A stretch of DNA of 64,000 nucleotides, from the NCBI GenBank assembly GCA_019113175.1, contig DXHY01000056.1:45494-109493 (forward strand), read 5' to 3'. A model generated the notes under the pieces. It was not told the origin of the DNA and ran no database searches. It worked only from the letters and a program-made list of their open reading frames with translations. The DNA is from Candidatus Eisenbergiella stercoravium. Lineage in GTDB: Bacteria > Bacillota > Clostridia > Lachnospirales > Lachnospiraceae. This document shows, piece by piece, positions 17,327-26,576 of the stretch. Positions within the stretch are counted from its first letter, which is position 1. Every line of letters begins with the position of its first letter. The position numbers and the translations under genes were made by a program.

Positions 17327-18397
17327 TCAGACTTCTTTTTTCTTCCTGTTTAAGCCTTTCTGCCCCTTCGCCGCGTCCCTCCGGCGGAAGAGCTCATCCG
17401 CTTCCTCCTCCGAAATGAACTTCGTGGTCTTCACCGCGTAAACCCCGTCATCCTCCGCCCTGCGGATGCGGATTTTTCCCTTCATATAGCCATGCTGGCC
17501 GCAGAAGGAAAGGCTGTAATAATGCTTTCCATTCGGAGTAAACCATTTGATCTTCCGTTTCAGGTTCCGGCGGCAGATGTAGCATTTCGTGCTTGCCACC
17601 TCCCTGTCTGTAAGAAGCTGAGCCTTATCGTCGAAGCGTCTGGAAATGTACTTGGCATAATCGTCAAACACGATGCGGACCTCGTCCTTCCGGCTCTGCG
17701 GCAGTTGAAAGGTATCGAAGGACACTTTCTGCAGTACCTGCGGGTCCCGGATCTGCTGAAGCACCCGGGCCGCATAATAGGCGTCGCTCAGCGCGCGGTG
17801 GAATGCACCGTCCTTCTGAATCTTCAGAAAATCCACCGCATATTCCAGATTCCTCCGGATTTTTTTGTCCTCAAAGGCGATGCTGAACAGCTTCTGAATA
17901 TCGTAAAACTTCACCGGGCCTCCGGCAAGAGGCCCCATCCCGTAAAACCGCATGTTCCTCTGCAGCTCTGTCAGATCCTGCGGCCCCCAGGTGGAGAACA
18001 GCCAGGGAACCGCAGCCACAGCATTTCCGCCTCCAGCGTATGTTTCTCCTGCCTTCTCCGTACTCTCCGGCCCGGGCGCCCCGTCCCGCACATGTTTTCC
18101 CGCGTCGTCCCCCTGCGCCGGCGTACCGCACCAGGAAAGGAATCGCTTACAAACATCCGGAAACAAATCGCCCTCCTGCAGCTGTTCCATATCCATATGG
18201 AGAAGCTGCCTTGTCATCCGGTGCATTTCCTGATAGACCTGCGGCTTCACGACCTCATGAAAGCTGCCGCCAAACTCCATCCGGGCATCCAGCTTAATCG
18301 CACCGATCTCTATGATCTCGAAAGGGATATCCTTTCTCTGCTTTTCTTTTTCCTCATTTCCCTGATTCCATTCCAGGTCCAGTACAATATAATTCAT
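17327..18397 (-). CDS. DEDDh 3'-5' exonuclease-domain protein
   Basis: This 356-residue protein starts MNYIVLDLEWNQ, the ExoI motif with both acidic residues. It has a later AFHRALSDAYYAARVL with the His and Asp of ExoIIIh. About residues 105-135 is a Gly/Ala-rich insertion. The C-terminal ~90 residues are a separate piece with CYICRRNL and a later CGQH, suggesting a small zinc-binding fold. Substrate (DNA or small RNA) cannot be told. The start lies 4 bases downstream of the oligopeptidase stop, so the pair is probably co-transcribed. Confidence 0.82.
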   Translation of the reverse strand: MNYIVLDLEWNQGNEEKEKQRKDIPFEIIEIGAIKLDARMEFGGSFHEVVKPQVYQEMHRMTRQLLHMDMEQLQEGDLFPDVCKRFLSWCGTPAQGDDAGKHVRDGAPGPESTEKAGETYAGGGNAVAAVPWLFSTWGPQDLTELQRNMRFYGMGPLAGGPVKFYDIQKLFSIAFEDKKIRRNLEYAVDFLKIQKDGAFHRALSDAYYAARVLQQIRDPQVLQKVSFDTFQLPQSRKDEVRIVFDDYAKYISRRFDDKAQLLTDREVASTKCYICRRNLKRKIKWFTPNGKHYYSLSFCGQHGYMKGKIRIRRAEDDGVYAVKTTKFISEEEADELFRRRDAAKGQKGLNRKKKEV

Positions 18398-18401
18398 TGG
18401 C

Positions 18402-20084
18402 TTACGCTTTCTTTTCCAGCTTCTTTTCCAGTTTTTCCGCCATTTCCTTCATGCAGCCCTCTTCAAAGGGGAGCTTCAGCCCCACCTCGGGGATCATGTT
18501 GGTGAAGAAATCGGAGGCGGACAGCTTACACAGCTTCAGATAGCTCTTCCACGCGGCCTCATAATCCTCATCCATCCACAGCTTATACTCAAAGGCCACA
18601 GTCTGTGCGATCACATAGTCAATATAGTAGAACGGGAAGCTGTAGATATGGTGCTGCTGCTGCCAGTAGCCCCCTTCACCAAAGAAGGGATCTCCCTCAT
18701 AATCCAGATGAGGCTTATATTCCTTCTCAAGCCTGCTCCACGCCGCCTTTCTTTCCGCGGGTGTCAGTTCCGGATTTTCATAGACGATATGCTGGAATTC
18801 ATCCACCATGCACCCATAGGGAATGAACATACAGGCGTCCTCAAAATGCATTTCCCGGTAGGCATCAGCTCCGTCTCCGAAGAACCACTCCATCCATTTT
18901 TCCGTGAAAAATTCCATGGACATGGAATGGCATTCCGCCGTCTCCATGGTAATGTCCGCATGCTCATGGATGGGATCCTTGCCGGAAAGATAGCCCTGGA
19001 AGGCATGGCCGCATTCATGGGTGATCACGTCCACGTCCCCGCTGGTTCCGTTGAAGTTGGCGAAGATGAAGGGCGCATGATACAGAGGGAAATAGGTCAT
19101 GTAGCCGCCCACCCTCTTATCCTTGCGGCCAAGCACATCAAAGAGACCGTTTTCCATCATGAAGTCAAAAAATTCCTTCGTCTCCGGAGACAGCTCCTCA
19201 TACATCCGCTGTCCGGCCGCCAGGATCTCCTCCGGCGTTCCCGTGGGATTGGGATTTCCGTCCTTAAAATAAACGCCCTCGTCAATATAAGAAAGCTTCT
19301 GAAGGCCCAGGCGTTCCTTTCTTTTTTCATGCAGCTTTTCCACAAAGGGAACAAAATCCTTCTTCACCTGGCTGCGGAAAGCTTCCACCTGCACCTTGTC
19401 ATAGCAGTTGCGGTTCATGCGGTAATAGCCCAGCTCCACGTAGTTCTCATAGCCCAGCTCCTTCGCCTGCTGCGTGCGGTTTTTCACCAGCTTGTCATAG
19501 ATATCGTCCAGCTCTTTTTCATTTTCCCGGAAAAAGGCGGAAAACTTCTTCCATGCCTTCCTTCTGATCTCTCTGTCCGGGTTTCTCAGATAGGGACGCA
19601 GCAGCGACAGATTCAGTGTCTCGCCGTCCCAGTCGATTTTCGCACCTGCCAGAAGCTTCTCGTAGGAGGTCGCCAACGCGTTTTCCTCCTGTACCAGCGG
19701 AATCAGCTTTTCCTGCATGGATTTACGGGAAAGCTCCATGTTTTTAAAGGCCACCGGCCCGATCTTTTCCTCCAGGACCTCCCGGTAAGGAGAATCGTAC
19801 AGAAGCTTCTGGTACTCGATCACCATGTTGCTGTAGCGCGGACTCATCTCATCATAATAATCCTGTTCCCCGCTGTAAAATTCATCTGCGGTATTTCCGT
19901 CATGTCTGGTCTGTGCCAGAGTCATCATGGTATCCACCCGGTCCCGCAGGGCATAATACCTTTCATGAACCGCGAACTGCTCCTCTCCGCTCTTCGCCGC
20001 GGCAAAATCCTGTTTCAGACCGTTGAATTCCTTCTCCACCCGGTCAAAATCCACCCGTTCATAGGGCATATCCTGATATTTCAT
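18402..20084 (-). CDS. M3 family oligoendopeptidase (PepF-like)
   Basis: This 560-residue cytoplasmic zinc metallopeptidase cleaves short peptides. The gluzincin motif HECGHAFQGY sits at about residue 355, and the third ligand region is ITMETAECHSMSMEFF just after it. Length and C-terminal AFEYKLWMDEDYEAAWKSY fit the M3B oligoendopeptidases of Clostridia. AGAGGCAGGC precedes the ATG, and a promoter is visible at 20140-20169. The exonuclease gene follows almost directly. Confidence 0.92.
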   Translation of the reverse strand: MKYQDMPYERVDFDRVEKEFNGLKQDFAAAKSGEEQFAVHERYYALRDRVDTMMTLAQTRHDGNTADEFYSGEQDYYDEMSPRYSNMVIEYQKLLYDSPYREVLEEKIGPVAFKNMELSRKSMQEKLIPLVQEENALATSYEKLLAGAKIDWDGETLNLSLLRPYLRNPDREIRRKAWKKFSAFFRENEKELDDIYDKLVKNRTQQAKELGYENYVELGYYRMNRNCYDKVQVEAFRSQVKKDFVPFVEKLHEKRKERLGLQKLSYIDEGVYFKDGNPNPTGTPEEILAAGQRMYEELSPETKEFFDFMMENGLFDVLGRKDKRVGGYMTYFPLYHAPFIFANFNGTSGDVDVITHECGHAFQGYLSGKDPIHEHADITMETAECHSMSMEFFTEKWMEWFFGDGADAYREMHFEDACMFIPYGCMVDEFQHIVYENPELTPAERKAAWSRLEKEYKPHLDYEGDPFFGEGGYWQQQHHIYSFPFYYIDYVIAQTVAFEYKLWMDEDYEAAWKSYLKLCKLSASDFFTNMIPEVGLKLPFEEGCMKEMAEKLEKKLEKKA

Positions 20085-20139
20085 GCCTGCCTCTTTTCCT
20101 GCCGCATTCCCGGCGGCAATCTTTTCTTACTATGAGCTT

Positions 20140-20169
20140 ATTATAGTGGATTTATACGGGCTGTGTAAA
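20140..20169 (-). promoter_or_regulatory. Promoter of the oligopeptidase gene
   Basis: On the minus strand TTTACA (20169-20164), 18 bases, then TATAAT (20145-20140). Confidence 0.65.
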
Positions 20170-20262
20170 CCTGTATTTATCGCCTGCCTCTTCGGAACTC
20201 TTTTTTTCATTCCTGTCTCTTTACTTCTTATTCCCCGATTCCCACCTCTTGCTTCCGAACGG

Positions 20263-20290
20263 TTGACCCGGACCGCAGTTTCGGTATAAT
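20263..20290 (+). promoter_or_regulatory. Promoter of the LytTR operon
   Basis: TTGACC (20263-20268), 16 bases, TATAAT (20285-20290). The likely transcript start near 20297 leaves a leader of about 40 bases before the proposed start codon. Confidence 0.7.
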
Positions 20291-20337
20291 CAGGATTATC
20301 AACAGCAACGGACCGAATCCATCGAGGGGGTGATCCC

Positions 20338-20799
20338 ATAAAAGTAAAAATTGAAATCGAACCGTCTCTCGCTGAGGACGAGGTGATCATCCGCTGCCGG
20401 AGAGTGGATGAAGCCATTCTGAAACTCCAGCAGGATATCTCGGAGACGGAACCGGGAAAAAACTGCATCGCCCTGCAGGATATGGGTACCAGCTACTTTG
20501 TGCCGCTGGATGAAATCCTGTTTTTTGAAACCGAAGGAAAGCATGTCCAGGCCCACACGGCCTCCCGGCTCTATCTCACGGAGCATAAGCTGTATGAGCT
20601 GGAGGATTGTCTTCCGGGAAGTTTCATGCGGATTTCCAAATCCACCATCGTGAATCTGGAGCACATTTATTCCATCACAAAAAATCTGACCGCATCCAGC
20701 GCCGTGGCGTTCTATGGAACGCCCAAGAAGGTCTATGTGTCCCGAAACTATTATAAGGCGCTGATTGAAAGACTTGGAGAAAAGAGGAGAAAGCTATGA
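20338..20799 (+). CDS. LytTR-domain DNA-binding regulator, apparent AUA start
   Basis: This is a small transcription factor with a C-terminal LytTR domain (about residues 50-150). Typical blocks are FFETEGKHVQAH, YLTEHKLYELEDCL, FMRISKSTIVN and the final YYKALIERL. The first clear ATG/GTG in frame is GTG 20383, but coding similarity extends upstream as KVKIEIEPSLAEDE, the usual start of these proteins. The only codon at the proper place is ATA at 20338, 7 bases after GAGGGGG. This implies an AUA start and 153 residues; GTG 20383 would give a shorter form with no good ribosome site. It overlaps the next gene by 4 bases. Confidence 0.78.
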   Translation: MKVKIEIEPSLAEDEVIIRCRRVDEAILKLQQDISETEPGKNCIALQDMGTSYFVPLDEILFFETEGKHVQAHTASRLYLTEHKLYELEDCLPGSFMRISKSTIVNLEHIYSITKNLTASSAVAFYGTPKKVYVSRNYYKALIERLGEKRRKL

Positions 20800-21533
20800 A
20801 AAAAAAGAATGTATTCTGGGGTGTTCTGTTTCTGCTGGGTGCCTGCGCCGTCATCGCCGGACGACTCGGCTTTCTGGATGGCATCGGCTTCTGGTCCATC
20901 CTGTTTTCCCTGGTGCTTGCCGCCGTGCTGATCCGGGGCATCGTCAGGCGAAGCTGGAGCATGATTCTGTTTTCCGTCGCGTTTCTGTGTATTGTCAACG
21001 ACCAGCTGCTGGGAATCGAGGAGCTGACTCCCTGGCCCGTTCTGGGCGCGGCGTTTCTCGGCACCATTGGTCTGAATCTTCTGTTTCCCCGGCATGGCTG
21101 GAAAAATGCAGGCTGGCACCGGATAGGCATGAAAAACGGGGAGGCCGGCTCTTCAGATATGGGAAATACGGAATATGAAACACAGATCGAGGAGAATGGA
21201 GCAGAAAATGTACGCTGTGAGGTTAATTTTCATTCCGCGGTAAAATATCTGTCCAGCACTGCCCTGCAGTATGCCCGTCTGGAAAATTCCTTCGGCTCCC
21301 TTTCGGTATATTTTACCGACTGCGCGCTGTGGCAGCATCAGGCTGAGGTGCGGGTGGACATTTCCTTTGCTTCAGCTGAGCTTTATATTCCTTCCTCCTG
21401 GTATGTCGTCTGCAATGTCTCCTCTTCCTTTGGAGGCGTAAACGAGAACGGCCGCTCCGCTCCGGCCTCCCAGGATGTGCTGACCATCACGGGCGACGTA
21501 TCCTTCGGGTCACTGGAGATTCATTATATCTGA
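20796..21533 (+). CDS. LiaF-like membrane protein
   Basis: This 245-residue protein has four predicted N-terminal membrane helices in the first ~95 residues (VFWGVLFLLGACAVIAGRLG, then three more). A hydrophilic linker follows, then a C-terminal beta-helix-like domain with repeated aromatic/Gly strands (LENSFGSLSVYF, ISFASAELYIP, VSSSFGGVNEN, GDVSFGSLEIHYI). This matches the LiaF/DUF2154 family of envelope-stress sensors. It is translationally coupled to the LytTR gene through ATGA, the usual arrangement in which the pair forms a membrane-linked regulatory unit. Confidence 0.82.
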   Translation: MKKKNVFWGVLFLLGACAVIAGRLGFLDGIGFWSILFSLVLAAVLIRGIVRRSWSMILFSVAFLCIVNDQLLGIEELTPWPVLGAAFLGTIGLNLLFPRHGWKNAGWHRIGMKNGEAGSSDMGNTEYETQIEENGAENVRCEVNFHSAVKYLSSTALQYARLENSFGSLSVYFTDCALWQHQAEVRVDISFASAELYIPSSWYVVCNVSSSFGGVNENGRSAPASQDVLTITGDVSFGSLEIHYI

Positions 21534-21577
21534 GCCTGTTGACCTGGATAACGGCGCCCCGGGAACGGACTGGATGA

Positions 21578-22242
21578 GAATGCAGCTTTAAAGATCTGGA
21601 AGGAAGCCACCGCAGGATCAAAGATGATTATAACAAACTCTCCTGCAGGAAACTGCAAAACAAACACATCCTTTTTCGGATAAGCCAGTCTGATCTCCAG
21701 CGGAACAATATCTTCCATTACCAAAGCTCTTATGCCGCAAATGGCTGGACTTATGAAGACGGCTGCCTGTTCTTTGAGGAAGAGCAGCCAGCCGCCTATA
21801 ACGGTGCTCCCAGCTATACGGCCCTGCGCATACAGCCGCTGGATGAGGCCTGACTAAAATGGAACCGGAACTGTCTTAACCTTGTGGGATATCATTCCAA
21901 CAACCTGTTCTTCCTGAACTAGACGGAAGAGAATTACGGTTCTCGGAATTTTTATGATCTTTTTACCTTTCTGTATCCCATCGTACGCGAAACACAGATT
22001 CCTTATGAACAGACCATGGATGGATCAGAATACCAGGCGCCTGCGGAAGAGTTTGAAGCCGCCATTCAAACCTTTTTCTCCATTGGTGAAGAAACTCTGT
22101 ATCAGATCGAAGGCTACCAGCCGGACACAGACAGCTATGTCTATCAGACCAGAAGCTTTACGGCTCTCCCAACAGCCCCTACCCGGAGGATATGTTTCCC
22201 TCCTGAGTAGAAGAGATGCTGACTTTGGATGAAACGGTATAA
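21578..22242 (+). pseudogene. Decayed gene with two in-frame stops and a frameshift
   Basis: One frame reads through as protein-like sequence from about 21578, broken only by TGA (21851-21853) and TAG (21920-21922). Blocks include SSYAANGWTYEDGCLFFEEE, APSYTALRIQPLDEA and EEFEAAIQTFFSIGEETLYQ. Near 22155 the sense moves to another frame (YGSPNSPYPEDMF), contains another TGA, and ends LTLDETV at TAA 22240-22242. No start or ribosome site is visible. The family is not recognised; the Tyr/Gly/acid composition suggests an extracytoplasmic protein. Confidence 0.6.
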
Positions 22243-22261
22243 GGAACGCAAATCTCTGTTT

Positions 22262-23563
22262 TCAGTCTGTGAAGTCTTTCTGCCAGTATTTATCAAAAAG
22301 AGCTTCGGTTCTTTTACTGATCTGTACCAGCAGTCTTCCTGCTTCCTCATTCCCACAGGCATATTCCTTCATCAGCCTGCCTTCTTCAAAGCACAGCTCA
22401 TCATGCAGCGGCATATATTCCTGAAGCAGGAACAGCACATATTCCACCGTACGGTTTTCTCCGTAAACCCGTGGGCTTTTCTCTCCGTCATACTGCTCCA
22501 GCACAGCTGTCTGACGCTTCTTTACCGCGTCAATCAGGCGTTCTCTACTGCAATCTTCCGCTAATACGATCATTTTGGAAAGCCCGAACCATTCAGAATT
22601 CACCGTTCCGTGGGAATCGCTGCTCCCTACGATCGGCACCGCATGCCCTTCTTCTCTCATCTGCTGCCACAGACTGATCTGCAGCTGATTCTCTTCTATC
22701 GACTGCCCACAGGTGAGCTCCAGTGCGTCAAATGGCTGCATCTGCAGCAGATATTGGTACATATCTCTGCGGATATGATAAGCATCTTCCTGAATCCAAC
22801 AGGGATGTGCCATTACGGCCATACCATTCGCCTTCCTGATTTCCCGGTATACCCAAAGCAGAGACGCATACTCTCTTTTATTCAGTCCCTGCGGAATATC
22901 CAGTCCTGCCTCTATGATATCTACTTCCTTTTCATAACGCTCTGGATCCTGTCGAAAGATTTCATTAACGCTATAGTCTCCACCAAAATGTATGCTGTGA
23001 CAGTTATTTTTGGGAGGATGTACCTCCTCCCCCGAAAAAAGGTGGAAGCTCAAATCCAAGGGTTCAAAAGCATGGATTGCCTCCAGGGAAGGTTCATATT
23101 TCCCATGATCCGTTATGCACAGAAAATCAAAACCCGCTTTTCTGTAATTGGCCGCCACAATTTCCGGCCCTTCCTTTCCGTCCGACCTGCAGGTATGACA
23201 ATGCATGTCTCCGCGGTAAGGACGCAGGCGAAAATAATCCGGCTTCACGGCATATACTCTCAATTCGCAGCGATTTTTCCATTCTTCCCCTTCTTTTTCC
23301 TGAACAATAATAACATACTGCTGTTCTGATGGGAAGCACCAGGCAAACTGTACTCCGTTTCCCGTATGAAAAGCTTCTACCATATAATATTCCCTCTGCG
23401 GTATATTTATCAGCGTCTCATTCATCGGTATAATCCGGGCTCTGTGTTTTTTTCCTATATCAAAAGCGGCATGTGTCCCCAAGGCACGTATCGTAATAAC
23501 TGCTGTCTTCTCCGTACACAGTATTTTAGGATAAATATCATAATATTCCAACACTGTTTTCAT
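22262..23563 (-). CDS. PHP-domain metal-dependent phosphoesterase with N-terminal extension
   Basis: This 433-residue protein has a ~115-residue N-terminal beta-rich domain followed by a PHP domain. The metal motifs appear in order: GDMHCHTCRSDG, CITDHG, SGEEVHPP, VMAHPCW and GSSDSHG. These form the trinuclear site of PHP phosphoesterases. The natural substrate is unknown; a sugar phosphate is possible given the context. AAGGGTGG precedes the ATG. It is the last gene of the minus-strand sugar cluster and follows the binding-protein remnant. Confidence 0.88.
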   Translation of the reverse strand: MKTVLEYYDIYPKILCTEKTAVITIRALGTHAAFDIGKKHRARIIPMNETLINIPQREYYMVEAFHTGNGVQFAWCFPSEQQYVIIVQEKEGEEWKNRCELRVYAVKPDYFRLRPYRGDMHCHTCRSDGKEGPEIVAANYRKAGFDFLCITDHGKYEPSLEAIHAFEPLDLSFHLFSGEEVHPPKNNCHSIHFGGDYSVNEIFRQDPERYEKEVDIIEAGLDIPQGLNKREYASLLWVYREIRKANGMAVMAHPCWIQEDAYHIRRDMYQYLLQMQPFDALELTCGQSIEENQLQISLWQQMREEGHAVPIVGSSDSHGTVNSEWFGLSKMIVLAEDCSRERLIDAVKKRQTAVLEQYDGEKSPRVYGENRTVEYVLFLLQEYMPLHDELCFEEGRLMKEYACGNEEAGRLLVQISKRTEALFDKYWQKDFTD

Positions 23564-23606
23564 TTCTCATCCACCCTTCTGCCCGCCTCTTTATATTTTG
23601 GCTTTC

Positions 23607-23730
23607 CTATTCTCCCTGATTGGCCCAGTATTCATCCAACCCCTGCTGCGCAATCTCCGCAGCTTCGTCCAGGGCTTCCTTTGCGGGTACGTTTTCAATT
23701 TCAATCAAATCTACTGCATCATCAAGCTTA
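23607..23730 (-). pseudogene. Orphan C-terminus of a CUT1 solute-binding protein
   Basis: Directly after the AraC-type gene, a minus-strand frame encodes about 40 residues ending in TAG at 23609-23607. It includes PAKEALDEAAEIAQQGLDEY, the classic tail of CUT1 sugar-binding proteins. No start codon or upstream part exists: the frame begins at the stop codon of the regulator. This is what a deletion leaves after removing most of a binding-protein gene. Confidence 0.7.
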
Positions 23731-25605
23731 GTCTTTTGTCTGTTTCAATGCTCCCGGAGTCTTTCCGGTTTCTTTCTGGAAAGCCCTCCGGAAGGTCCTC
23801 ACACTGGCATATCCCACCATCTCGCTGACCTGTTCCAGCGTAAACTGTCCGGAACGGATCAAAACCTGGGCTTTCCGGATTCTCAGCCGGTTCACATAAT
23901 CCAAAATGCCTTCCTGCGTTTCTTCCTTGAAAACCCGGGAAATATATTTCGGATTCTTTCCAATCCCTTCGGCGATCATGCTGATATTCAGGCTGGTATC
24001 CTGATAATGCTCCTTCACATATTCCATGACGCTGTTAACGATCCCCTGTGCGCCCGTTGCGCTCCCCGCTTCCGTATCGATCACACCGTCCCGCAGCAGC
24101 ATTGTCCCGCTTTCAAAACCCTGCATGATATCCTGATACAGGAAACGGATTTTTTCCGGATCATCCACAATGCCGCTGACCGCTCCATATACCGATACTT
24201 CCATTTTTTCTCTGACGATCGCACATAAATATTCCATCGCCTTCAGGCAGCTCTGTTTCCATTCTTCCCCTTCCGTCTGTATCTGAAACAGATAGAAAAA
24301 ATACGGTCCGTCCTCCGTCCGGTAAAAAGTGTACCCCTCCATCAGTTCCGTAAAAATATTATCCACCACAAACCGCACCACTTCATCCTGCCGGGTCTGT
24401 CCTTCTTCAGAAAGCGGGATCAGAAATCCTGCCAGGGCAATCTTCTGCCCCGCCTGAAGCGGTATGATATCCTCCTCTGTTTCCATGGCGCGCCCTTTCA
24501 GGACCGACAGCAGATAACTGCTCTGCATCTGCTCCTTCTGGGAAATGATGCGCTGGTACATAATGTCCTTTTCACCCATGAGCCGGAAATACGCGTCCTC
24601 GATCAGCTTATATTCATTCCCTTTTTTTCCGTCATTTCCTCCAATTTTTTCAACAAGGCTGGCCATGGGCTTAAAATTTCTGTTCAGCACGGCAGATACA
24701 CAGAAAAGACCAACTACAAATGTGACCGCCAGGCTAATCAGAAGCACATTCCTGATCTGCTGCAGTTCTTTCCAGAACTCATCTTTCGGGATTATGATGC
24801 AGTATTCGATATTCTTTACCTCAGAAGAAGTTTTTGAAATCTCCATATATCTTTCAGTTTCTATCGGTTCCGAAGATCCCGTCGCTCCTTCTTCTTCCGC
24901 AGAAGCCTCCTCCATGCCAAGATTAGTCAATGCCAAAACAGTTTTTCCGTCTAACTTCACCAGAAGCCTGGAACCCTCTGACAGGGAACGTGTCAGTTCT
25001 TCCAGCGTGGATACCGGAAGTCCTATAAAAATATTAAATGACTCATATTGCATCCACTCCCTCACGCTGTCAGCATAGATCAGGCACGCTTCATCCGCTT
25101 TACAATTCATCAGAATAGCGGAAATAAAAAACTCATTTTGGTATTCCCTCTCCAGCATTCCAAACCATTCTTCGTATCCAGCCATCTGGGGGAAAACATT
25201 GCGCATTCCGTTATAAAAGGCAGCGCTCTCATTTGCCCCGGTATTGCAGATAACATAATCCAGTTTTTTCAGATACACCATACACGTCATATCTGATTCA
25301 AGACTGGCAATCTGAGAACGCAGCTGTGCAGCATCATAATAGAACTGTGCGTCTTTTTTCCTTCCGCTTATTATTTTCACAAAATTTCTGCTCTGAATCA
25401 ATGAGGCGGAAACGGACATTTCCTGGTACAGATACCTGTCAATAGCGCTGCTGATGTTATCCAGTACCAGTTCGTTCGCCTGCAGGTTTTCTTCCTTTAT
25501 TACCTTTATGCTGCAGATATAATTGACAAATACCGCGATCACAGGTATCAACAGGATGATCACATAGGAACAGGCCCAGCTTATTATGACGCTTTTCTTT
25601 TTCAT
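23728..25605 (-). CDS. AraC-family regulator with membrane-bound sensor domain
   Basis: This 625-residue one-component sensor has a first membrane helix (about residues 8-28, WACSYVIILLIPVIAVFVNY) and a ~240-residue extracytoplasmic region. A second helix (NVLLISLAVTFVVGLFCVSAV, about 290) leads to a cytoplasmic linker and a C-terminal AraC pair of helix-turn-helix motifs (ISMIAEGIGKNPKYISRVF, then FTLEQVSEMVGYASVRTFRR). Such proteins sense extracellular carbohydrate and activate nearby importer genes. The start at 25605 has GGAGGTAGTT. It lies downstream of the two permeases and the hydrolase and probably controls that cluster. Confidence 0.9.
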   Translation of the reverse strand: MKKKSVIISWACSYVIILLIPVIAVFVNYICSIKVIKEENLQANELVLDNISSAIDRYLYQEMSVSASLIQSRNFVKIISGRKKDAQFYYDAAQLRSQIASLESDMTCMVYLKKLDYVICNTGANESAAFYNGMRNVFPQMAGYEEWFGMLEREYQNEFFISAILMNCKADEACLIYADSVREWMQYESFNIFIGLPVSTLEELTRSLSEGSRLLVKLDGKTVLALTNLGMEEASAEEEGATGSSEPIETERYMEISKTSSEVKNIEYCIIIPKDEFWKELQQIRNVLLISLAVTFVVGLFCVSAVLNRNFKPMASLVEKIGGNDGKKGNEYKLIEDAYFRLMGEKDIMYQRIISQKEQMQSSYLLSVLKGRAMETEEDIIPLQAGQKIALAGFLIPLSEEGQTRQDEVVRFVVDNIFTELMEGYTFYRTEDGPYFFYLFQIQTEGEEWKQSCLKAMEYLCAIVREKMEVSVYGAVSGIVDDPEKIRFLYQDIMQGFESGTMLLRDGVIDTEAGSATGAQGIVNSVMEYVKEHYQDTSLNISMIAEGIGKNPKYISRVFKEETQEGILDYVNRLRIRKAQVLIRSGQFTLEQVSEMVGYASVRTFRRAFQKETGKTPGALKQTKD

Positions 25606-25691
25606 AACTACCTCCACTTTCTATAGTACCGATATTTCCTGTCCGTGTCCACCTCCCTGCGTTAATTCCCATTATCATCCATTACATGTCT

Positions 25692-26576
25692 CTATCCTTT
25701 GATCGCTCCGACCATAACACCTTTTACAAAATATTTTTGTAAAAAAGGATACAGGACCAGGATCGGCGCGGCTGTAACTACGATCAGCGCATATTTGATC
25801 AGATCCGCCAGCTGTGCCACTTCATCCATTCCCACTCCGGCTTCCATCGCGGTGGAACTGGTCAGGTTCAATATATTCTGAACAACGAGCTGGAGCGGGA
25901 ATTTTTCTCCGCTTCTCAGATAGATCGATGCATTAAACCAGGAATTCCAGTGCCCAACTCCATAGTAAAGGATCATGACTGCGATGGTTGCCTTGCTCAG
26001 AGGCGCCATGATCTTGATCAGGATCTGCAGATAACTGGCTCCGTCCAGCCGCGCCGACTCTGTCAGGCTGTCCGGAACGGAAGCGAATGCGCTTTTCATG
26101 ATGATCAGATTGGTGGTATTGATCGCACCCGGCAGGATCAATGCCCATAAACTGTCCATTAACCCCAGGTCTTTTACGTTCAGATAAGATGGGATCATTC
26201 CTCCCGAAAAATACATTGTGAATATGATCATCATGGTAATTCCATTTTTCAGCATGGGACCCTTAATCGTCAGAAAATAAGCTCCCAGCATGGTTAATGA
26301 CAGATTCACCAACAGACCTGCCACGAGCACGAACGCTGTATTCAGAAAGCCTGTTACAATCTGAGGATTCTGAAATACCATCTCATAGGCGCTTGTGGTA
26401 TATGGTTTCAGCGGTATCCACAGAAGTCCGATATGCCTGGATAATTCCCCGGGATCACTGAAGGAAGCCACTACAATATAATAGATCGGATATGCGGTTA
26501 CGATAATGATCAACAGCATAATAAGAATATTGAAAAATGAAAAAACCTGATACCCTGTTATTTTTTTCTCATTCAT
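25692..26576 (-). CDS. Carbohydrate ABC transporter permease, LplC/YtcP-type
   Basis: This permease has about 294 residues, six predicted helices and the EAA loop LTESARLDGASYLQILIKIMAPL. The C-terminal signature PFLQKYFVKGVMVGAIKG is present. The start at 26576 overlaps the stop of the GH105-like gene by 4 bases, with GGGAGGAAGAATCCG as ribosome site inside that gene. It works with the LplB-type permease at 28719-29654, from which it is separated by the hydrolase gene. Confidence 0.92.
   Translation of the reverse strand: MNEKKITGYQVFSFFNILIMLLIIIVTAYPIYYIVVASFSDPGELSRHIGLLWIPLKPYTTSAYEMVFQNPQIVTGFLNTAFVLVAGLLVNLSLTMLGAYFLTIKGPMLKNGITMMIIFTMYFSGGMIPSYLNVKDLGLMDSLWALILPGAINTTNLIIMKSAFASVPDSLTESARLDGASYLQILIKIMAPLSKATIAVMILYYGVGHWNSWFNASIYLRSGEKFPLQLVVQNILNLTSSTAMEAGVGMDEVAQLADLIKYALIVVTAAPILVLYPFLQKYFVKGVMVGAIKG

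Noticed and set aside
18648..20135. 495-codon plus-strand frame
   Set aside because: Antisense of the oligopeptidase gene with its HECGH motif.
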